57,957 bases of DNA from Candidatus Aerophobota bacterium (lineage in GTDB: Bacteria > Aerophobota > Aerophobia > Aerophobales > B3-G15), in NCBI GenBank assembly GCA_030615365.1, contig JAUWZM010000006.1:1-57957 (forward strand), written 5' to 3'. Under the pieces are notes generated by a model that was not told the origin of the DNA, did not search any database, and saw nothing but the letters and a program-made list of their open reading frames with translations. Below, piece after piece: positions 7,992-16,617 of this stretch (positions are counted from its first letter, which is position 1; every line of letters starts with the position of its first letter). The position numbers were made by a program, and so were the translations under genes.

Positions 7992-8888
7992 TCACTCCTT
8001 TATTCCGGTTATCACTATACCCTGGATATAGTACTTTTGAGCAATAAAAAAGAGCGCAATACAAGGGAGCAATACTAAAAGAGAAACTGCCATAAGCTTA
8101 GGCCATTGCAAGGTATACTGTCCCTGAAAAAATCGAAGACCAAGAGCTAAGGTAAACTTTTCATAAGAGGAAAGATAAATTAAGGGACTCATGAAATCAT
8201 TCCAATAAAACATAAAACCAAAAACAGTCACAATCCCTACGGCAGGCCTGACAAGGGGAAGCATTATTCTCAAGAAGATACCAAAAAAACTGCAACCATC
8301 AATCTCAGCCGCATCACTTAACTCAGCAGGGATAGTTAGGTAGAACTGGCGCATAAGAAAGATAAAGAAAGCTCCTCCTACACCTAAATAACTAGGTATA
8401 ATCAAAGGTTTATAGGTATCCAACCACCCCATCCATCGAAAAAGAATAAAGATCGGCACCATAGTTACCTGAGGTGGAATCATCATAGTAGCAAGACAGA
8501 GAATGAACAAAACATCCCGACCAGGGAACCTTAATCGAGCAAACCCATAGGCAACTAATAAGACAGAAATAATCATTCCAGCAATTGAAGAACCAGTAAT
8601 AAAAATTGTGTTGAGTAACCAGCGAGAAAAATCCAGGCTTGTCCAACCTTCAATGTAATTCTGCCAGCGAACAGGATTAGGAATCCATTCAATGGGAAAG
8701 ACGAATTCTCTTCCCGGAACTTTTAAAGAGGTAGAGACCATCCAGAAGAAAGGAATGCAAATTATTATACCACCCAGTATTAAACAAATATAAATAAGTA
8801 GGTTTATTAGTTTATCCTGTGTGCTTTTGCGAGATAACCAGCTTATCCTGTCTGTCTTTTCCCTTATTTTCGTATCCAACTCATCCAT
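7992..8888 (-). CDS. Sugar ABC transporter permease, MalG type (CUT1)
   Basis: A 298-residue inner-membrane protein with six predicted TM segments and the EAA loop near residues 189-212 (ELSDAAEIDG, then LRIMLPLVRPA) that docks with the ATPase. The cytoplasmic N-terminus is slightly longer than usual. It lies one base after the partner permease, with AAGGATAGA as ribosome site. No ATP-binding subunit is encoded here; CUT1 systems often share one MsmX/MalK-type ATPase encoded elsewhere. The likely role is import of a mono- or oligosaccharide, substrate unknown. Confidence 0.93.
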   Translation of the reverse strand: MDELDTKIREKTDRISWLSRKSTQDKLINLLIYICLILGGIIICIPFFWMVSTSLKVPGREFVFPIEWIPNPVRWQNYIEGWTSLDFSRWLLNTIFITGSSIAGMIISVLLVAYGFARLRFPGRDVLFILCLATMMIPPQVTMVPIFILFRWMGWLDTYKPLIIPSYLGVGGAFFIFLMRQFYLTIPAELSDAAEIDGCSFFGIFLRIMLPLVRPAVGIVTVFGFMFYWNDFMSPLIYLSSYEKFTLALGLRFFQGQYTLQWPKLMAVSLLVLLPCIALFFIAQKYYIQGIVITGIKE

Positions 8889-8889
8889 T

Positions 8890-9786
8890 CTATCCTTCCC
8901 TTACTCCTCCATAATATACCCAGCCTCTTAAAACTCTAAATATAGCAAGCACAGCACCAAAATTAATGGCAAATAATATCCATGCCAGGGCACAGGCATA
9001 GCCCATTTTAAAATATTCAAAAGCGGCCCGATAAATATAGAGAACGTAAAATAAACTGGCATTGTTTGGTCCTCCCCCGGTCATAATAAAAGAGGGCGTA
9101 AAAATTTGAAATGTACCGATAATACCCATTATCAAGCCAAAAAGCAAAATCGGACTTATTCCAGGAATAGTTATATGCCAGAATTTATCCCAGCGGGTGG
9201 CACCATCTACCTCAGCTGCCTCATAGAGTACAGTAGGAATTCCCTGCAAACCAGCTAAATAAATTAACATAGGCCCACCTACTCCCCAAAGGCCCATTAT
9301 TATAAACGCAGGGAGCACCCATCGTTTATCACCTAACCAAACCGGACCTTCAATGCCAAATTTGGCTAAAATCACATTAAAAACTCCAAATCTAGGGTTG
9401 AAAACCCATGACCACAGAAGAGCCACTGCAACACCTGAGATTACACAGGGAAGATAATATAAGGTTCTAAAGAATGAAAGGGCTTTAATTTTGGCATTGA
9501 GCATGATTGCAATCATCAATCCTACGACTAAGTACAGGGGAACGCTCAGCATATAAATGCCGGTTACCTTTAATGATTGCCAGAAAAGAGGATCATGGAT
9601 TAACTTGTTATAATTTGCCAATCCTACAAATTTTGATGAAGATAAAAGGCTCCATTTAGAAAAGCTGATAATAACCGAGGCGCCAATTGCTCCTGCAGTG
9701 AATATACAAAAACCAATAAGCCAGGGAGAAATAAAAAGAAACCCTGTCAGCGCTTCTCGTTGGGAGCGTTTTAGTGTCTTAAACAT
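8890..9786 (-). CDS. Sugar ABC transporter permease, MalF/UgpA type (CUT1)
   Basis: A 298-residue inner-membrane permease with six predicted TM segments and an EAA loop at about 188-212 (YEAAEVDGATRWDKFWHITI). It forms the heterodimeric channel with the MalG-type partner encoded directly downstream. It is separated from the binding-protein gene by 96 bp that hold a strong hairpin. Confidence 0.93.
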   Translation of the reverse strand: MFKTLKRSQREALTGFLFISPWLIGFCIFTAGAIGASVIISFSKWSLLSSSKFVGLANYNKLIHDPLFWQSLKVTGIYMLSVPLYLVVGLMIAIMLNAKIKALSFFRTLYYLPCVISGVAVALLWSWVFNPRFGVFNVILAKFGIEGPVWLGDKRWVLPAFIIMGLWGVGGPMLIYLAGLQGIPTVLYEAAEVDGATRWDKFWHITIPGISPILLFGLIMGIIGTFQIFTPSFIMTGGGPNNASLFYVLYIYRAAFEYFKMGYACALAWILFAINFGAVLAIFRVLRGWVYYGGVREG

Positions 9787-9812
9787 TATTTACCCTCCGA
9801 TATTTTCATCTA

Positions 9813-9845
9813 CGGGAGAATGCGCTCAAATAGCGCATTCTCCCG
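9813..9845 (-). terminator. Strong intergenic hairpin between binding protein and permease genes
   Basis: cgggagaatgcgct (9813-9826) and agcgcattctcccg (9832-9845) form a perfect 14-bp stem with a 5-base loop. No long T-run follows. Similar hairpins after binding-protein genes stop part of the transcripts or protect the upstream mRNA from decay, so that more binding protein than permease is made (established pattern; inferred here). Confidence 0.75.
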
Positions 9846-9882
9846 CTTTCATACCTATCGTATGAGTATCTCCTGTAAATTC

Positions 9883-11202
9883 CTATCTTGATTCTTCTAT
9901 CAATTCGTTCAGAGCTCTGGTTAAATCCTCGGCTACCTGATCAGCTGTTTTTTCACCGCTAAAGCCTGCCTGTAATTCAGCCACTGCAGCGTTACCCATC
10001 GCGTAATAGTTGAGAACCTTGGGGAATGGTTGCATGTAGTTGTACCAGTCTAAAACAATCTCCATATCAAAATCGGGATATAACTCATGGAATCGCTGGG
10101 ATGAAAGTACTGAAAACAGCGCTGGATACCAATAAACACCTGCTTTTCCCAGTTTAAACCACACTTCTGGCTCAGCACTAGACTTTATCATCTCGTAAAC
10201 CAGTTTCTTATTTTTTGCCGGACTTAATATCGCATCAGTACAGCCAATCCCATAGAGTGATAGTCCCCCAGCTCCAGTTGGTGGATAGGTAACATCCCAT
10301 TCAAAGGGAAGATCCAGCGCAGCAGAATAGTAAACTGATGATGCTGGATTACCCACCTCCATAGCAACATTACCCGTATAAAAAGCGAATCCAGTTAAAC
10401 CTGCCCCATAAGGAGGAGCGATATTGTGCTTGGTCATTATATCAACTATAAACTGAATACCATTTTTTGCCTCAGGTGTGTTGAGCAAGCATTTGTCAGG
10501 AAGTTCCAGTTTGTCGAACAATTTACCTCCTGCAGAGCGAACTGCATAGGTTAGCACCTCCCATGCCTGCCATCCTACTCCCAATGAAAAACCTCCAAAT
10601 CCATACTGGTCAATGATTCCATCACCATCGTTATCCACAGTTAACTTCTTTGCTACTTCAACAAAATCATCCCAGGTCCACTTGCCCTGTTTAAAAAGAT
10701 CCGTCGGGCTGGATAAACCTGCTCCGTTAAAGATATCTACATTGTAGTGAAAACCTCGTGGTGCGCCCCCTGTTATTAAACCATAAATCTCACCGTCAAC
10801 AGTAATATCATCTCGAAATGCGAAATCTTCCCAACCATTAACAGGAGGATCGGTTTTTATCAGATCAGTAATAGGCTCCAAAGCCCCTTTCTCCACTAAT
10901 TCCATGGTTATCCCACAATCTAGCACCGCGGCATCTGGAGGATTACCTCCTGCTATACTGATAAGGAGTTTCATCCAATAATCAGCCCAGGGGATAGGTA
11001 CAATAGTTAATTTCACATCAGGATGAGTCTTTTTAAATTCTTCCCATCGCATGTCCATCGCCGTTTTAACCCATTCAGCAGCTCCCCAGCTCATAAACCG
11101 TATCTCTTCCTTTGCTCCTGCAGTGCCGGTTATAAAACTCACTGCTATGATGCATGCAAGCATCATCAATAATACTTTTACTACTTTTCCTCGAGTAAAC
11201 AT
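9883..11202 (-). CDS. Sugar ABC transporter substrate-binding protein (CUT1)
   Basis: A 439-residue secreted protein with a Sec signal peptide of about 30 residues ending AGA-KEE. No lipobox cysteine is seen, so it is probably free in the periplasm. The mature part follows the class 1 extracellular solute-binding fold: MRWEEFKKTHPDVKLTIVPI near the start, GGNPPDAAVLD, and a WTWDDFVEVAKKL segment. The start is supported by AAGGAGGT just upstream. It is the first gene of the transporter unit. Confidence 0.93.
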   Translation of the reverse strand: MFTRGKVVKVLLMMLACIIAVSFITGTAGAKEEIRFMSWGAAEWVKTAMDMRWEEFKKTHPDVKLTIVPIPWADYWMKLLISIAGGNPPDAAVLDCGITMELVEKGALEPITDLIKTDPPVNGWEDFAFRDDITVDGEIYGLITGGAPRGFHYNVDIFNGAGLSSPTDLFKQGKWTWDDFVEVAKKLTVDNDGDGIIDQYGFGGFSLGVGWQAWEVLTYAVRSAGGKLFDKLELPDKCLLNTPEAKNGIQFIVDIMTKHNIAPPYGAGLTGFAFYTGNVAMEVGNPASSVYYSAALDLPFEWDVTYPPTGAGGLSLYGIGCTDAILSPAKNKKLVYEMIKSSAEPEVWFKLGKAGVYWYPALFSVLSSQRFHELYPDFDMEIVLDWYNYMQPFPKVLNYYAMGNAAVAELQAGFSGEKTADQVAEDLTRALNELIEESR

Positions 11203-11428
11203 TTAAACCTCCTTTTCGTGATTGATGATAGTATTCATTTTTTTCGGAACACTCCACAAGAAGAAATTAATCTCTCAACACGTATTCTCTTGGAAAGCTT
11301 CCTTTCATCTCCCGACTAACGGCCTACCGCTTTCACCTCCTCCCGGCCTAATTTTTGCAAAGAGTTTAAATTCATATCACTCCTTGGTGAATTAGTGGCT
11401 GAACTGTCACAAAAAAAATATATAAAAA

Positions 11429-12577
11429 TTAAGTTTTGATAGGGTACTGTCCGTATTTCTTTGCTGCCTCAATCATAGCCATTAAATTCTCTGGAGGAAC
11501 ATTACCTGGAACATAATGAGCTGGACGAAGTATGTATCCCCCATTAGAAGCAAGATCCGATATTTTGTTTTTAACCTCCCCTTCTACTTCCTCTACTGTT
11601 CCGAAAGGCAGGATTCTTTGAATATCTATAGCTCCGCAAAAACTTAACCTATCACCAAATTCCTCTTTTAATTTCTTACTCTCCATTCCTTTTGCTAAAG
11701 GCTGGATAGGATCTAAGGCATCAATTCCACAATCAATGAAATCCTCTATCAAAGGATACACAGCTCCACAAGAATGAACCATTATCTTGCCCTGGGGATT
11801 GTGCTTTCTGAATGTTTCCCTGGCTGCCATCCATCTTCGTTTATGATAAGGCTTTATTATCTTTCTATATACTTCAGGAGAAAACAGCAAGCTGTCCTGC
11901 GTTCCTGAATCTTCTCCTCCAATGTGAAATATCTGGGCATATTTTCCCACTGCTTCAAGAATGAGCTTATCCATTTTTAACTCTATGCTACACAATTTAT
12001 CTAAGAGTGCCCGGGCGAACTCAGGATTTAAAATAAGATCCATTAACCACTTTTCCTGGCCTCTTAAATATTGAGCTGTTTCAAATAGAGAACCAAAGCT
12101 CATCGCCATAATAGCAAAATCTGTAGTTTCAGATAGTTCCCTCGCCCTTTCTCCTAATCTTATTACTCTGCTCTCGTCTTCTGGATCTGGCCAATTAAAT
12201 TTATCCAAATCATCTATCATAGCATTTTCAAGAGGATACTTTACCATTTCGTAATAGTATCCTCCTTTTTCTCCATAATAGGTCTTTTTTCTTACAGTTC
12301 CCCATTCATCAGTAAATGAACCATCAGGAAATATCTCAGATTTCCAGTTTTTAGGTGGATCTGGCTGAACTCTAATTATATCAAGGCCTAATCTTGTTAA
12401 CATATCAGCATCACAAAAGACTTCAGTCCAAACCCCAATTTTTGGTTTTTCATCAACTCTAACACCAAGGTATTTCTTTAAGTTGTTGTAAAAACCAATA
12501 GTAGGTTCCATTTCTATGGGAACCCTATCTGGCTCCTTATGTTCTAAAGCAGTTATTACTCTTTCTCTGGGTGTCAT
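11429..12577 (-). CDS. Uroporphyrinogen decarboxylase-family protein (MtaA/CmuA-like)
   Basis: A 382-residue TIM-barrel protein of the UroD superfamily, starting with the typical MTPRERVITALEHKEPDRVP. The HSCG motif (MVHSCGAVYPLIEDF) supplies the His-x-Cys zinc ligands found in corrinoid:coenzyme methyltransferases such as MtaA, rather than the arginine-rich start of true HemE. Such genes are common beside sugar and polyol transporters in anaerobes; their substrates there are mostly unknown. A heme-pathway role is unlikely because no other heme genes are nearby. It is co-oriented with the transporter and 226 bp upstream of the binding-protein gene. Confidence 0.85.
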   Translation of the reverse strand: MTPRERVITALEHKEPDRVPIEMEPTIGFYNNLKKYLGVRVDEKPKIGVWTEVFCDADMLTRLGLDIIRVQPDPPKNWKSEIFPDGSFTDEWGTVRKKTYYGEKGGYYYEMVKYPLENAMIDDLDKFNWPDPEDESRVIRLGERARELSETTDFAIMAMSFGSLFETAQYLRGQEKWLMDLILNPEFARALLDKLCSIELKMDKLILEAVGKYAQIFHIGGEDSGTQDSLLFSPEVYRKIIKPYHKRRWMAARETFRKHNPQGKIMVHSCGAVYPLIEDFIDCGIDALDPIQPLAKGMESKKLKEEFGDRLSFCGAIDIQRILPFGTVEEVEGEVKNKISDLASNGGYILRPAHYVPGNVPPENLMAMIEAAKKYGQYPIKT

Positions 12578-12736
12578 TTTTCTTTTAAACTCCCCCTGTA
12601 TGATAGTTTGCTTTTTTTTTAGGTTTAGTCAAGTCCAAAATTTTTTCATTGAAAATGCGGCAGTCATAGGATAGAGATTAAGCAAAGCTTATCGACATTG
12701 AGAAATTTTTCAGCAGATGCAATAGATTGGTTTTTT

Positions 12737-14023
12737 CTAAATTTCACTCTTGATATCGTAAAGATACTTTCCGCCATTTTTAATCCAGAGTCTTCCTGAT
12801 CCTTCAAAATCCTCCTTATGTACTGAATGAGGGTCTCTATAGCCTAAGCCAACCGCCTTACAAACATCTTCCGGAATCCCTGTGGCAAGTGTCACCTTCA
12901 AGAGAAAATCCTCTTTCCCTGTCGTTGAATTATAAGTTCCAGGTCCTCTTACATTAATAACATGGGCAGCTACATTTCTATTGAATTTGGGGTTCAACCT
13001 TAAAAAATGTTTTACATAACCCAGACAATGATATCCTACTTGTCTTATAGCAGTATCCATATCTGGTTTTGAGTGAAAACAATTAATATGCGGGGCATAA
13101 ATAATTATCTCACCTTTATTTCCCATTACCCCCGGCCTTTGCAGTTTATAAGAGCCTTTCCCAGCTGTCCAGACCTCATCATAATTTTCATCGATCACCT
13201 GTAGAGCAACATCAAGAGAATTATTGATATAAACAATATGAAGTTTAGAACTCATCCTTGCCGCTTTTTTATAAGCAGCAACAAATCCATTAATACCGAC
13301 CCCTATATAAAGCCCCTTAGGGATTATATCATTATTTTTTTCCTCGGAAACCATATTAAAAGAAACTATAGGAGCTTTTGTTCTTTTAAAAACACAGTCA
13401 GAGGCTTTATTTATAATATTCCTGGCAGGACTATCAACAGAGCCTATTATCTTTGGAATGCCAGTAAGCACTCCAGCCCAATGAAATAAATTTATTACCT
13501 CCAGGCCAGAGATACCCGGAAAGAAAATCTTTAGCCCTCCAGAAAAACCGGTAGTTTCATGTGGTATAGTTGCGCTAAGAGCAATGACTAAATCATAATC
13601 TTTGGTAATTAGCTTATTGACACTCACAGGTATTGATTGTAAAAACTCTCCATTTGTCTTTTCTGCAACAAAAGAGGCTGGAATTTCACCCATAACTGCA
13701 AGTTGATCGGGATCGTGGTATTCATGGTTGTAAGTAAAAGTAAAGTGAATATCATTTGAAATTCCTAATTTCGCATAAATCTCATCCTCCCTCATTCTTC
13801 TGTGAGTACCACTTGCATTTAAAGAATGTATCTCCTCCATGCCTTTATTCTTCAGCTCTTTATAAATAAGAGGTACCAATCTATCAGAAAAATCTTTTCT
13901 TGTATAATCAGGATGCATTAAAAGAACCTTTCTCGCATTCCTGAAATCCTTTAAGGCTTTCCATACAATTTCATTCAGCTCACTATTTATCAGTCTTTTT
14001 TTAAAGTTCTCCACGAACAGCAT
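12737..14023 (-). CDS. LarA-like (DUF2088) nickel-pincer racemase/epimerase family protein
   Basis: 428 residues with family landmarks in order: HPDYTR near residue 37 (the D-x-TR motif), GTHRRM near 72, and PHETTGFSGGLKIFFPG, which holds the conserved His and Lys that in lactate racemase contact the nickel-pincer cofactor. LarA homologues racemise or epimerise 2-hydroxy acids. This one may act on a sugar-derived hydroxy acid, given the neighbouring transporter (inference). No larB, larC or larE maturation genes are in the window, so they would have to be elsewhere. Confidence 0.85.
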   Translation of the reverse strand: MLFVENFKKRLINSELNEIVWKALKDFRNARKVLLMHPDYTRKDFSDRLVPLIYKELKNKGMEEIHSLNASGTHRRMREDEIYAKLGISNDIHFTFTYNHEYHDPDQLAVMGEIPASFVAEKTNGEFLQSIPVSVNKLITKDYDLVIALSATIPHETTGFSGGLKIFFPGISGLEVINLFHWAGVLTGIPKIIGSVDSPARNIINKASDCVFKRTKAPIVSFNMVSEEKNNDIIPKGLYIGVGINGFVAAYKKAARMSSKLHIVYINNSLDVALQVIDENYDEVWTAGKGSYKLQRPGVMGNKGEIIIYAPHINCFHSKPDMDTAIRQVGYHCLGYVKHFLRLNPKFNRNVAAHVINVRGPGTYNSTTGKEDFLLKVTLATGIPEDVCKAVGLGYRDPHSVHKEDFEGSGRLWIKNGGKYLYDIKSEI

Positions 14024-14215
14024 AAATATACCTCATTTCTTATACTCTACACGTCCCTTTCTTGTCCACAATGTATGGAAAGCTCCTATCTCATCAAATC
14101 TCTCATTACCTGTATAAAACTTGCTGTTGACTGTTGTTACATTGACATTTCACATTATACCACATCCAAAATAATTTGCAAAAAAAACTTAGCTAATCTG
14201 GAGAAGATTTCCTCC

Positions 14216-14333
14216 CTCCAGTTTCAGGAAAACTCTTTGCTATTGTAGCGCAGGTCTTCGGACCTGCCAAATCAAGCAGACCTAAAGGTCTGCACTACAT
14301 CGTTAATACCTTTATTTTTTCCTAAAACTGGAG
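14216..14333. repeat. 118-bp palindromic element, copy A
   Basis: The ends are near-perfect inverted repeats (ctccagtttcaggaaaa versus ttttttcctaaaactggag). Inside are two smaller palindromes, gcaggtcttcggacctgc and cagacctaaaggtctg. A second copy lies at 50863-50981. The element has no ORF and is probably a non-autonomous, MITE/REP-like repeat. It sits just upstream of the dcw promoter. The rest of the gap 14024-14343 shows nothing recognisable. Confidence 0.85.
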
Positions 14334-14343
14334 TTCTCCCCCC

Positions 14344-14371
14344 TTGACAAAAATTTTCTGTGTTATAAAAT
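14344..14371 (+). promoter_or_regulatory. Promoter of the dcw operon
   Basis: TTGACA at 14344-14349, 16-bp spacer, TAAAAT at 14366-14371. It lies about 320 nt before mraZ, which leaves a long leader containing the MraZ-box-like repeats and a GC-rich hairpin. Confidence 0.75.
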
Positions 14372-14410
14372 GGATAACAGTGGTAGAAAGTGGGGCATTG
14401 TGGAACAACC
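14371..14410 (+). promoter_or_regulatory. Putative MraZ operator: four TGG repeats at exact 10-bp spacing
   Basis: TGGATAACAG, TGGTAGAAAG, TGGGGCATTG and TGGAACAACC follow each other without gap from 14371. Known MraZ targets are three or more direct repeats of a TGG(G)-containing box with 10-bp period near the mraZ start site. Here they begin at the last base of the -10 box, well placed for repression of the whole operon by its first gene product. Only the third repeat has the full TGGGG core. Confidence 0.75.
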
Positions 14411-14486
14411 ATCAGATAAGCTTTCCTAAAAACAAGGCTTATAGAGCTCTGGGTATCACTTACAAAAGACCTCCTTTTGGCCGTTT

Positions 14487-14540
14487 ACCCCTTCCCCTCT
14501 TTCTCTTCTCTTTAAAGAAGGGAATTAAAGGGGAAGGGGT
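14487..14540 (+). repeat. GC-rich hairpin in the dcw leader
   Basis: accccttcccc (14487-14497) pairs exactly with ggggaaggggt (14530-14540) across a 32-base loop. A related pyrimidine-rich stretch follows at about 14553-14610. It may be another palindromic repeat family or may attenuate transcription before mraZ. No T-run marks it as a clear terminator. Confidence 0.55.
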
Positions 14541-14693
14541 CGGTACTTAGCCTCCTTCTTTCTCTTCTCTTTGCAAAAAAGAGAATTAAGTGAAAGAACT
14601 GGGTATTACGAGGTCATTTTCTGCAGGAATTCACCAAAGTCCTTTCTTAAAATCTAAACTGCTACATAAGGATAAACTTAAGGAGAAAAGGGA

Positions 14694-15134
14694 ATGTTTG
14701 TGGGGGAATACCATCATACCATAGATAAAAAAAATAGAGTAACAATTCCTTCTCCCTTTCGTCAACAACTTAACCAGGGTAAAAATGAACTTATAATTAC
14801 CAGGGGCTTGGACAAAAGTATATTTCTCTATCCTTTTTCTGAATGGGAACACTTAGAGCAGAGATTAAAAAATCTTTCCACTACTCAATCCAACACTCGG
14901 GCTTTCCTAAGGCTCTTCTCTTCTGGTGCTCATATAGTTCAACTCGATAACCAGGGAAGAATTATCCTACCTCAATCCTTAAAAGAGCTATCTGAAATAA
15001 AAGAAAAAGTAGCGATAATAGGTGCGTTTAATAAGATTGAGATCTGGGCTGAAAAAGAATGGGATGAGTACTATCAAAGCAAACAGATAATTTTTGAGGA
15101 ATTATCAGAAAAAATCGTAGATTTAGGAATATGA
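14694..15134 (+). CDS. mraZ: Transcriptional regulator MraZ
   Basis: 146 residues made of two AbrB/SpoVT-like domains, each with the DxxxR core (IDKKNRVTIPSPFR near 10 and LDNQGRIILPQSL near 86). MraZ forms a ring, binds TGG-box repeats upstream of its own gene and represses the division/cell-wall operon. AAGGAG ends nine bases before the ATG. It overlaps rsmH by 4 bp (ATGA). Confidence 0.96.
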   Translation: MFVGEYHHTIDKKNRVTIPSPFRQQLNQGKNELIITRGLDKSIFLYPFSEWEHLEQRLKNLSTTQSNTRAFLRLFSSGAHIVQLDNQGRIILPQSLKELSEIKEKVAIIGAFNKIEIWAEKEWDEYYQSKQIIFEELSEKIVDLGI

Positions 15135-16024
15135 GGTCTTTCTTTCATCAACCAGTAATGGTAAAAGAAGTTTTATACTGGTTAAATCCAAAGGAAAATG
15201 GTGTCTATGTTGACTGCACCTTAGGAGCAGGGGGGCATAGTAAAGCTCTTTTAGAAAAGACTAAAGGAAAAATTAAAATAATAGGGCTGGATTGGGATGA
15301 ACAATCTTTGAAAATAGCCAGAGAGAATCTTGATGCTTACAAAGAAAGGATTAGCTTTGTCAATGCTAATTTTAAAGACATTTCTCTGATACTGAAAAGA
15401 TGTAAAATAAGTAGTGTAGATGGCATACTATATGATTTAGGTGTTTCTTCTTTACAGCTAAGTGATCCGGAAAGAGGATTTAGTTTTCGATACAGTTCCT
15501 TCTTAAATATGAGGATTGATCAAAATCAAGAATTAACAGCAGCCAAACTGATAAATGAGAAATCGTGTAGAGAATTAGAAGATATATTTTTTAAATTTGG
15601 TGAGGAAAGATGGGCAAGAAGAATAGCTGAGTTTCTAACTAAAGAAAGACAAACTCATCCCTTACGCACTACCGATGAATTGGTCAATGTTATAAGAAAA
15701 GCTATCCCAGGTGAAGTGAGAAGGAAAAGAAAAATACATTTTGCTACTAAGGTTTTTCAAGCTCTTCGTATTGCAGTTAACCAGGAGCTAAATAATTTAC
15801 CAATTAGTTTAAGAGGAGCTATTGAATGCCTTGGAAAAAAAGGGAGAATCTGTGTAATTAGCTATCACTCACTGGAGGATAGAATAGTTAAAAAAGAGTT
15901 CATAGCGGGGAAGGAAGAAAAACTTATCATTCTCACTAAAAAGGTAGTGAGACCCTCTCGTGATGAAATAAAGGTCAATTTAAGAGCTCGATCGGCTAAA
16001 TTGAGAGCAGCGGAAAAGCTCTAA
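15131..16024 (+). CDS. rsmH: 16S rRNA (cytosine1402-N4)-methyltransferase RsmH
   Basis: 297 residues, normal for the family. The SAM site DCTLGAGGHSKALLE lies near residue 30, and SYHSLEDRIVKKEF near 245 is the characteristic C-terminal signature. It methylates C1402 of 16S rRNA and is the conserved second gene of dcw clusters. The start overlaps the mraZ stop. Confidence 0.97.
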   Translation: MRSFFHQPVMVKEVLYWLNPKENGVYVDCTLGAGGHSKALLEKTKGKIKIIGLDWDEQSLKIARENLDAYKERISFVNANFKDISLILKRCKISSVDGILYDLGVSSLQLSDPERGFSFRYSSFLNMRIDQNQELTAAKLINEKSCRELEDIFFKFGEERWARRIAEFLTKERQTHPLRTTDELVNVIRKAIPGEVRRKRKIHFATKVFQALRIAVNQELNNLPISLRGAIECLGKKGRICVISYHSLEDRIVKKEFIAGKEEKLIILTKKVVRPSRDEIKVNLRARSAKLRAAEKL

Positions 16025-16033
16025 GAGACACTA

Positions 16034-16396
16034 ATGAAGTGGCTAATTTTAGGATTAGTTTTCATATTTGGTTTAGTGGGGATACAAACCTACCGGAATG
16101 TCGAACTTACGCGCTATGGTTATACAATAAAGAAGTTAGAGAAAAACAAAGAAGGGCTAAGAAAGAACAATGAAGATTTGAAAAGAGAGATATCCTCTTC
16201 CTACAGCCTTGGTAGACTCGAGAGTTATGCTCGAAAAGAATTGGGTCTCACTAATCCAAAAAAACTGAGATTTTTAAAGAAAAAACCTCTTCTCGAGAAG
16301 GAAGTTTCTTCCACAATGCGAAGATTTCCTTTTGTCTCAGCAATCCTTGAGATGCTCAAGAAGTTGAAAAAATGGGTAAATTTAGCCACAGATTGA
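16034..16396 (+). CDS. ftsL: FtsL-like cell-division protein
   Basis: 120 residues: a short N-terminus, one TM segment (about 2-20), then a coiled coil rich in Lys, Glu and Leu (LEKNKEGLRKNNEDLKREIS) and YARKELGL, the usual septum-complex pattern. Assigned mainly by position between rsmH and ftsI, since FtsL is poorly conserved. The basic C-terminal extension is longer than typical and its final codons run into a repeat element. Confidence 0.75.
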   Translation: MKWLILGLVFIFGLVGIQTYRNVELTRYGYTIKKLEKNKEGLRKNNEDLKREISSSYSLGRLESYARKELGLTNPKKLRFLKKKPLLEKEVSSTMRRFPFVSAILEMLKKLKKWVNLATD

Positions 16397-16545
16397 CGCT
16401 GAGATTTTTTCTTTCATTCTCATACAGAAGGCTAAAGGCAAAGGGCTAAAGGTTACCAAATTCATTATAAACTTCATAAAAACCTTTAAGAATAATATCT
16501 GTGATTTTTTGTGTTTGAACCTATCTGTGTTAATCCACGGCTGAA
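16384..16545. repeat. Host-wide intergenic repeat inside the dcw operon
   Basis: agccacagattgacgctga (16384-16402) recurs inverted at 37601-37619, and the 16513-16545 segment (tttgaacctatctgtg...atccacggctgaa) recurs inverted at 37358-37400. The two outer blocks are thus conserved while the middle differs. The repeat occupies the gap before ftsI and contributes the last codons of ftsL. Confidence 0.75.
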
Positions 16546-16617
16546 CTGTTACAGTTTTTCTTTTTAATTCACCTCTGAGCTCTCTGTGGTGAATCATTAT
16601 AAATTTTGAGGGAAAAG

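Noticed and set aside
12650..12736. Possible riboswitch downstream of the LarA-like gene
   Set aside because: No recognisable aptamer core or terminator; the stretch is ordinary AT-rich spacer.
14344..14550. 68-codon ORF after the dcw promoter
   Set aside because: It overlaps the promoter, the MraZ-type repeats and a hairpin; no protein features.
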